The notes beneath the pieces are model-generated. The model ran no database searches, was not told where the DNA came from, and worked only from the letters and a program-made list of their open reading frames with translations. From positions 1 through 34,533 of the forward strand of contig JAPHEE010000018.1 in NCBI GenBank assembly GCA_029259545.1: 34,533 nt of DNA, in the 5' to 3' direction. Source of the DNA: Candidatus Alkanophaga volatiphilum (GTDB lineage: Archaea; Halobacteriota; Syntropharchaeia; Alkanophagales; B39-G2). Positions 29,834 through 34,533 of the stretch are shown here, one piece after another. Position numbers and translations under genes: made by a program. Numbering within the stretch: position 1 is the first letter of the stretch; each line of letters opens with the position of its first letter.

Positions 29834-30826
29834 TCATCGTTCCGCTTTTCTCCTCTTCTTCCACTCTTCGTAGCGGCGCGTTGCCTCGTCCGCTTTTTCC
29901 TTCATCCCCAGCTTGCCATATGCTTCAGCCGCATACCTCCACCACGAAGCATCCTTCTCAGCTTCCTTCTCGCAATAAACCGCGTATTTCTCCAACGCGT
30001 CTCTTGCGTCCTCGGTTTTGCCGAGCTTTTCGTAGATGTTCGCGACGTCCTCCCAGAAGACGCCCTCTTCAGCGGCTTCCTTCACGTAGTAATCCAGGGC
30101 GTGCTGCCACGCCATTTTCGCCTTCTCCTCGTCGCCTACCTCCTCATAGAGCTTTGCGACGTCGTCCCAGTACCACGGCTCGCTCTCGGCATATCGGCAA
30201 AGACAGTCCGCCGCCCGCTTTTTCTCACCCGCTTTCTTCCAAAGCTCGTACGCCTCCCTCCAATGGTAACTATCCTTCTTCCCCTCGGCGATCTTCTCAT
30301 GAAGTTCTGCCGCCCTCCTAAGCTCGCCAGCACGCTCGTAGCACCACGCCGCCGACTCCGGCATGCCCGCACGCTCGTAGTACTCCGCCGCCCTCGTGTA
30401 GTCGCCACGCCTCTCGTACTTCCGAGCCGCCGCCTTGTAGTTCCCCGCTTTTTCTAAGGAGCGGGCGCTCCTCACCCTTTCGAGCGGGCTCAGGGCGGGC
30501 TCCGAGATGTACCAGAAGCCGGCGGCGGCAGCTGCAATGTAAGCCACGACGATGTACACGACGTGCAGCGGCGCCGCCCACGTGTAACACTGGTAAGCGG
30601 CGTACGCCGACGATAACAAGCCGAGGAACGATAGCATGGCGTAAAGCGGCGACCTTGCGTAAGCGAGGAGCACGAGCAACGTCGCAAAAACTATTGCAAG
30701 CCCAGCGAATCCCAAGCCTAAGATCAATCTCAGCAGGAAAAGCCAGCCGAAGCGGTAAACGATGAACGTCGCCACGCCTGCGACCGCCACCGTAGCCGTT
30801 ACAAGCGCAGCCGTCAGTCTGTCCAT
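29834..30826 (-). CDS. Membrane protein with TPR repeats
   Basis: A 330-residue protein. Three to four hydrophobic helices fill residues 5-105 (LVTATVAVAGVATFIVYRF, FLLRLILGLGFAGLAIVFAT, VVYIVVAYIAAAAAGFWYI). After LERVRSARSLEKAGNYKAAA come about six TPR-like units with the A...Y...G..EKA pattern (DYTRAAEYYERAGMPESAAW, VAKLYEEVGDEEKAKMAWQH, AAEAYGKLGMKEKADEATRR). The TPR part should be a cytosolic docking surface. It follows the membrane OB-fold gene by 23 bp on the same strand, so the two may form one membrane complex. The partner is unknown. Confidence 0.82.
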   Translation of the reverse strand: MDRLTAALVTATVAVAGVATFIVYRFGWLFLLRLILGLGFAGLAIVFATLLVLLAYARSPLYAMLSFLGLLSSAYAAYQCYTWAAPLHVVYIVVAYIAAAAAGFWYISEPALSPLERVRSARSLEKAGNYKAAARKYERRGDYTRAAEYYERAGMPESAAWCYERAGELRRAAELHEKIAEGKKDSYHWREAYELWKKAGEKKRAADCLCRYAESEPWYWDDVAKLYEEVGDEEKAKMAWQHALDYYVKEAAEEGVFWEDVANIYEKLGKTEDARDALEKYAVYCEKEAEKDASWWRYAAEAYGKLGMKEKADEATRRYEEWKKRRKAER

Positions 30827-30849
30827 GTTGCCTGTTTAAGCTCAGCGAG

Positions 30850-31482
30850 TTAAAAAGAAAACGCTTCACGCAGGGTAAGGAGCCGTAACTCGTACCTTAA
30901 GTTTCGCGCATCGTATTCGAAAACGCCGTCCACAACGACTTTATCGCCGACGCTGAGCGTCTCGGTCACGTTGGCGTCTGCTACAACTCGCAGCTCGCAC
31001 CCGCCACTCTCTACGTAAAACACGTTCGTGTAAAGCTTCGTGACGCTACCAACGACGCACACCCGCCCGCCGACGTATTCCTGCGGCTTTGCTGCCACTT
31101 GCGACACGAAAACAGCAACGTGGCTCTTATTCAATAGTTCTACCTGGTCTGCAGACGTGAAAATCTCGTATTCTCCCTCATAAAGCTTAACGGTTCCCAC
31201 CACACGCACTTCGTCACCGTAACCCACATTGAGCTTAATGCCCTTCCTCACGAAGACGTCGACGGAAGAACCGTTACGCCACAGCGTCAGCACGCAGGCA
31301 TCGCCGCTTACGACCCTAACGTCAGAAACCGCGCCCTCCACCTCCACGTATCTTCCCTCATAACTTGGAATTTCCTCTATTTCAACTTTTACGGGGGCAA
31401 CGAGCGTCGAAATCCAGTAAAGAAAAACTATTCCCGCAACGGAAAATGCGACGACGATCTTACTGATTGTGGAGGCGTCCAT
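30850..31482 (-). CDS. Membrane-anchored double OB-fold protein
   Basis: About 210 residues from ATG 31482. One transmembrane helix near the N-terminus (KIVVAFSVAGIVFLYWIST) is followed by two OB-like barrels: YVEVEGAVSDVRVVSGDACV to VRVVGTVKLYEGEYEIF, and GRVCVVGSVTKLYTNVFYV to VVVDGVFEYDARNLRYELR. Such domains often bind nucleic acid or sugars; outside the cell a structural role is equally likely. An upstream in-frame ATG at 31530 is possible, but the TATA-like TTTTTAAG lies within that extension, favouring the shorter form. Confidence 0.75.
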   Translation of the reverse strand: MDASTISKIVVAFSVAGIVFLYWISTLVAPVKVEIEEIPSYEGRYVEVEGAVSDVRVVSGDACVLTLWRNGSSVDVFVRKGIKLNVGYGDEVRVVGTVKLYEGEYEIFTSADQVELLNKSHVAVFVSQVAAKPQEYVGGRVCVVGSVTKLYTNVFYVESGGCELRVVADANVTETLSVGDKVVVDGVFEYDARNLRYELRLLTLREAFSF

Positions 31483-31538
31483 GCTGGAAGATAATATTTT
31501 CCGAAAACTTCTTAAAAAGTCCCATTTCATGAACCTTG

Positions 31539-31760
31539 ATGCCCCGGTATTTGGTGGAGGGGGAGTTCCGGACGGGGAACAAATGGCAGAAGTTTCGTAA
31601 AGAGGTGGAATGCCTCAGCGAGAAGCTGGCAGTTGAAAAAGTTCTGTCGATAATGGGCAGCAAGCACCGTCTAAAGCGAAATATGATACGAATAAAGAAG
31701 GTCGTTCAGCAGGACGGCGAGACGACAAGCTCCATGAGTATGGCATCCTCATCCCCGTAA
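31539..31760 (+). CDS. rpl18a: Ribosomal protein L18Ae (L20A/LX)
   Basis: A 73-residue large-subunit protein. PRYLVEGEFRTGNKWQKFRK, EVECLSEKLAVEKVLSIMGS and KHRLKRNMIRIKKV match the archaeal LX family. The family normally ends soon after the IRIKKV strand; here a Ser/Met-rich tail (TTSSMSMASSSP) continues for about 15 residues and is antisense to the last 55 bp of the acetyltransferase gene. The start is ATG 31539 (TTG just before it is in frame). Confidence 0.9.
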   Translation: MPRYLVEGEFRTGNKWQKFRKEVECLSEKLAVEKVLSIMGSKHRLKRNMIRIKKVVQQDGETTSSMSMASSSP

Positions 31761-32131
31761 TATCTTGGCGACCTCCCAACCCGCTTAAACCCCAATTTCT
31801 CATAGAATCTTTGCGCACCTACATTACTCTCTCGCACTTCTACGAACGCCCTTCCACCCGACGCCTTTAAAACCCCACGCACAAGTGCCGTGCCTACACC
31901 ATGACGGCGGTGCTCCCTTGCCACCGCTATGGATATTATGTGCCCGTCGTCGTAGAAAATGACATACCCCAGAACCTCGCCACTTCTGTCGTCCTCATAA
32001 ACTAAAAAGTTATCAGGGAGTTTTTTTGCGTAATACAGAAAGGTATACTTGCTGTAGGAGGATTTTGGGAATGCATCACGCTCTATTTCAAGTATCCTAG
32101 GCAAGTCTTCTCTTCTGAACTTCCTTATCAT
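31706..32131 (-). CDS. rimI: GNAT N-acetyltransferase, RimI-like
   Basis: A 141-residue acetyl-CoA-dependent N-terminal acetyltransferase. Acetyl-CoA binding is seen in IAVAREHRRHGVGTALVRGV (R/Q-x-x-G-x-A pattern). FVEVRESNVGAQRFYEKLGF and GRSPRYYGDEDAILMEL are RimI hallmarks. Archaeal members acetylate protein N-termini. The ATG follows the stop of the M20 peptidase gene with no gap, so the two are translated together. The 3' end overlaps the convergent ribosomal gene by 55 bp. Confidence 0.92.
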   Translation of the reverse strand: MIRKFRREDLPRILEIERDAFPKSSYSKYTFLYYAKKLPDNFLVYEDDRSGEVLGYVIFYDDGHIISIAVAREHRRHGVGTALVRGVLKASGGRAFVEVRESNVGAQRFYEKLGFKRVGRSPRYYGDEDAILMELVVSPSC

Positions 32132-33400
32132 TCAATCTAAGTTAAACAGTGAAAGCATCAAAAATTTTGTGTAGTTCAGCAGATCATCGATGCGGACGTT
32201 CTCATCGGGTGCGTGCGCGTTGCTCTCAACAGAACGCCCAACGCCAAATGCGCACGCTTTTTGCTTCGTCTTCTTAACGGCGTAGGCGACGTCTAAGCTC
32301 CCTTGCACCCCTATTATTTCCATTTCTCTGCGAAACGCCGCTGATGCATTGCGCCGCACCTCCTCTACGAAGCTGTCGTTAGGATCGGTGAACATCGGCG
32401 GATACATCGGCTTAAACTCCCATCTTGCTCTTATCCCATGCTTTTCCGTCGCCCTTTTGAAATGCTCCTCAAGCTCATGCAGAACTTCTTCAAGCGGCTC
32501 CTCCGGGAGGTAACGGCGGTCACCCCGTAGTTCGCAGCGCTCGGGAATCACGTTTTCCTTGACGCCTGCGTTCATCATCGTGACGTTGAACACAGCTCGC
32601 ATTCTCTCAATGCCCGTGAGTTCCCTTAAAAACGGACTACAGGGCATTTTCGAAGTCCGTTGCTCAATCGTGCCTTTCAGCTGCATCAGCTCGTTCAGCA
32701 GCAAATTCGCTTTCTCTATGGCGTTCTCCCCGATGAAGGAATACGAACTGTGGCAGGATTTTCCGAAAATCTCGGCTTCCCAAACTATTATTCCGTTTGT
32801 CGCCACGCAGACGCCGTCGTTGTCCCCATCCATACACAAGAAGTATTTTCCAGTGAGGAAGCCTGCATCCGCAAGGTAACAAAGTCCTGAATAAGGACCT
32901 ACCTCCTCATCAGTAGTCAGGACCACCTCCAAATCACGCTTCTGCTCAAGCTCCAGCGTCTCAGCAACGCTTAACGCCGTTAATAGACATGCCACCGCCC
33001 CTTTCGAGTCGGCAACGCCACGTCCATAGACTTTATCGTCACGCACTGTAGCTTCGAAGGGATCGGTGTGCCAGCCGCTGCCTGCAGGTACGACATCAAG
33101 ATGCGTGTACACGGTGAGGCGTTCCTTCGCTCCCGCACCGCTCTTGGCATCACGACGCGCCACCAAATTAACGCGCTCGCCCCGCAAGCCCTCCTGCTTT
33201 TGTCTCGTCTCGTAAACCTCCTGCGGCATTTCAACCTTTTCGCATTTAAAACCGAAAGCCTCAAACTTTGGGATCAGGAAGTCGATGATCTCATTATAAT
33301 TCTCACCCGGCGGCACGTCCGTGCGTATCGCAACGAGCTTCTTCAGCAGACTCAGCAGTTCACCTCTCTTCCCTTTTACCTCCTCATCTATCGTCGGCAT
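32132..33400 (-). CDS. M20-family metallopeptidase (ArgE/DapE type)
   Basis: A 422-residue zinc hydrolase that cleaves an amide of small amino-acid derivatives or peptides. Metal and catalytic motifs are all present: YTHLDVVPAG (His, Asp), YGRGVADSKGAVA (bridging Asp), TTDEEVGPYSG (catalytic Glu pair), MDGDND (Asp) and SNAHAPDENV (final His). A dimerisation domain lies in the middle. Candidates are acetylornithine or succinyl-diaminopimelate deacylation or a dipeptidase; sequence alone does not choose. It is in a two-gene unit with rimI. Confidence 0.9.
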   Translation of the reverse strand: MPTIDEEVKGKRGELLSLLKKLVAIRTDVPPGENYNEIIDFLIPKFEAFGFKCEKVEMPQEVYETRQKQEGLRGERVNLVARRDAKSGAGAKERLTVYTHLDVVPAGSGWHTDPFEATVRDDKVYGRGVADSKGAVACLLTALSVAETLELEQKRDLEVVLTTDEEVGPYSGLCYLADAGFLTGKYFLCMDGDNDGVCVATNGIIVWEAEIFGKSCHSSYSFIGENAIEKANLLLNELMQLKGTIEQRTSKMPCSPFLRELTGIERMRAVFNVTMMNAGVKENVIPERCELRGDRRYLPEEPLEEVLHELEEHFKRATEKHGIRARWEFKPMYPPMFTDPNDSFVEEVRRNASAAFRREMEIIGVQGSLDVAYAVKKTKQKACAFGVGRSVESNAHAPDENVRIDDLLNYTKFLMLSLFNLD

Positions 33401-33480
33401 GTAGCTACTTTCTCCAAGATTTAATTTAATCTTTCAGTCGTAGCGGCGTTCTGAGCCCTTCCTGGCGTTCCACGAACACA

Positions 33481-33493
33481 ATATTTATATACT
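33481..33493 (+). promoter_or_regulatory. TATA box of the L18e-L13-S9 operon
   Basis: ATATTTATATACT lies about 30 bp before the L18e start, a strong match to the archaeal consensus expected for a highly expressed ribosomal operon. Confidence 0.65.
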
Positions 33494-33516
33494 GTCATCG
33501 CTTCAAGGGAAGAGTG

Positions 33517-33885
33517 ATGCGGAGAAGGCGTCGGGTCTTAAGTAAGAACGTCAGGACAGTGCGGCTGATAGAAGAGCTGAAGAGGAAGTCAAAGGAGGAA
33601 GGTGTAGCGCTCTGGAAGGACGTGGCGGAGCGTCTCGAGAAGCCACGCCGCCGATACGCGGAAGTAAATCTCAGCAAGATAAACAGGCACTCTAAGGACG
33701 GTGAGATTGTGTTAGTGCCGGGCAAGGTCTTGGGCAGCGGGAAGCTTGAGCGCAGGGTCACCGTCGCAGCGCTCAGTTTCAGCAAGAGCGCCTACGAGAG
33801 CATAAACGCCGTCGGGAGGTGCATGAGCATAGAGGAGCTTATGAGGGAGAATCCCAAAGGTTCAAACGTAAGGATAATGGCGTAG
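33517..33885 (+). CDS. rpl18e: Ribosomal protein L18e
   Basis: A 122-residue large-subunit protein: [60 protein letters not shown] and [12 protein letters not shown] are family blocks. The start is ATG 33517; the GTG immediately before is in frame. It is the first gene of the conserved archaeal L18e-L13-S9 cluster, 11 bp before L13. Confidence 0.95.
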   Translation: MRRRRRVLSKNVRTVRLIEELKRKSKEEGVALWKDVAERLEKPRRRYAEVNLSKINRHSKDGEIVLVPGKVLGSGKLERRVTVAALSFSKSAYESINAVGRCMSIEELMRENPKGSNVRIMA

Positions 33886-33896
33886 GGGTGCTAAAG

Positions 33897-34385
33897 ATGT
33901 CTAAGGACGGCGAGGAGAAGGTAATAGATGCGGAAGGCCTCATCTTAGGGAGGTTGGCGAGCATCGTTGCAAAGCGTCTGCTGAGCGGCGAGCGGATCAC
34001 AATAGTGAACGCTGAGAAGGCGGTGATCAGCGGCTCCCGCGAGATGGTCTTTGAGACATATAAGAGGAAGAGAGATAGGGGCTCGAAAGAAAAAGGTCCA
34101 TATTTCCCAAAAATGCCCGATAGGATTTTAAGAAGGACAATAAGAGGTATGCTTCCGTACAAGCAGGCGAAAGGTAGAGAGGCTTTTTCAAGGCTTCGTG
34201 TTTATATAGGGGTGCCCGAAGAATATGTTAATAAGGATAAAGAGAAGATAAAGGAGGCGAGTATGGAAAGGCTTAAGCATTTGAAGTTTGTCACGCTAGG
34301 TGAAGTTGCTGAGCATTTAGGGTGGGCTCCTAGGGCTAGGACTGGGACTGGGACTGGGATACGGACACCAAAGACAGAAGGGTGA
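33897..34385 (+). CDS. rplM: Ribosomal protein L13
   Basis: A 162-residue archaeal L13. VIDAEGLILGRLASIVAKRL, ITIVNAEKAVISGSR, ILRRTIRGMLPYKQAKGREA and LRVYIGVPEEY are diagnostic. The C-terminal end RARTGTGTGIRTPKTEG includes a three-fold GGGACT-type DNA repeat (about 34338-34357) coding Thr-Gly, possibly a slippage-born tail. S9 starts 5 bp after the stop. Confidence 0.95.
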   Translation: MSKDGEEKVIDAEGLILGRLASIVAKRLLSGERITIVNAEKAVISGSREMVFETYKRKRDRGSKEKGPYFPKMPDRILRRTIRGMLPYKQAKGREAFSRLRVYIGVPEEYVNKDKEKIKEASMERLKHLKFVTLGEVAEHLGWAPRARTGTGTGIRTPKTEG

Positions 34386-34390
34386 GCAAA

Positions 34391-34533
34391 ATGCCCCAGC
34401 GGATTGTAAATACTGTGGGGAAGAGGAAGACGGCGGTTGCGAGGGCGACCATTAAAGAGGGGCGGGGCATGGTGAGAATAAATAAAATGGCTCTTGACGC
34501 CATACAGCCGGAAGTAGTTAAGGAGAAAATTTT
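34391..34533 (+). CDS. rpsI: Ribosomal protein S9, partial
   Basis: The N-terminal 47 residues of S9 (MPQRIVNTVGKRKTAVARAT, IKEGRGMVRINKMALDAI), cut by the window end. VGKRKTAVARA is the family signature. In archaea RNA polymerase subunits N and K often follow this gene; that cannot be seen here. Confidence 0.93.
   Translation, partial: MPQRIVNTVGKRKTAVARATIKEGRGMVRINKMALDAIQPEVVKEKI

Overview
The window is archaeal chromosomal DNA. The sequence shows archaeal TATA boxes, an archaeal RNase P RNA with both universal cores, a tRNA intron with a bulge-helix-bulge splice fold, and archaeal versions of aIF5A, NAC, LSm, Pth2, NikR, GlyRS, L18e, L13, S9 and L18Ae. A large S-layer-like protein ends in a PGF-type archaeosortase tail. 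That protein, an ADP-forming acyl-CoA synthetase, an enoyl-CoA hydratase and an NfnAB/SudAB-like flavoprotein pair suggest an anaerobic euryarchaeon of the Halobacteriota, perhaps a Methanophagales, Syntrophoarchaeia or Alkanophagales relative. The taxon is an inference, because no marker here settles it.

Layout: 1-1900 holds tRNA-Glu, a broken tnpB, the first repeat copy and an unexplained structured stretch. 1901-5696 is a minus-strand block (tRNA-Val, HTH regulator, coaD, pncB, an unknown gene, a PRC-barrel gene). 5735-7326 has NAC, an intron-containing tRNA-Pro, a HAD hydrolase and rnpB. 7563-10424 carries an enoyl-CoA hydratase, an AN1-finger protein with two nuclease-like domains, and AMMECR1. 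10435-12700 reads left as acyl-CoA synthetase then NikR, and separately LSm then a 47-residue four-cysteine protein. 12749-14046 has two small genes and a poorly coding stretch. 14047-17808 has the S-layer-like gene, Pth2, a membrane-anchored Lon-type protease and tRNA-Pro(GGG).

17904-20905 is a translation operon (aIF5A, EF-Tu-domain-2-like protein, four-CBS protein, GlyRS). 21174-27040 has a THEP1-type NTPase, thiL, an NfnAB-like pair, a TtuA/Ncs6-type tRNA thiolase and TrmI. 27386-29065 is a restriction-modification island with a methyltransferase, a zinc-ribbon protein and a divergent endonuclease. 29127-33400 has an unknown gene, a membrane TPR protein, a membrane OB-fold protein, L18Ae, RimI and an M20 peptidase. 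From 33517 the L18e-L13-S9 ribosomal operon runs off the end.

The most unusual signal is a short repeat family at 1311-1474, 20888-21109 and 29566-29787 (minus). The last two copies are both 222 bp. It is built from the 3' end of a tnpB gene, which in such elements also encodes the guide-RNA scaffold, but it lacks the tnpB body. One copy supplies the last codons and stop of glyS. The second most interesting item is the AN1 zinc finger fused to two intact PD-(D/E)XK motifs at 8373-9833.
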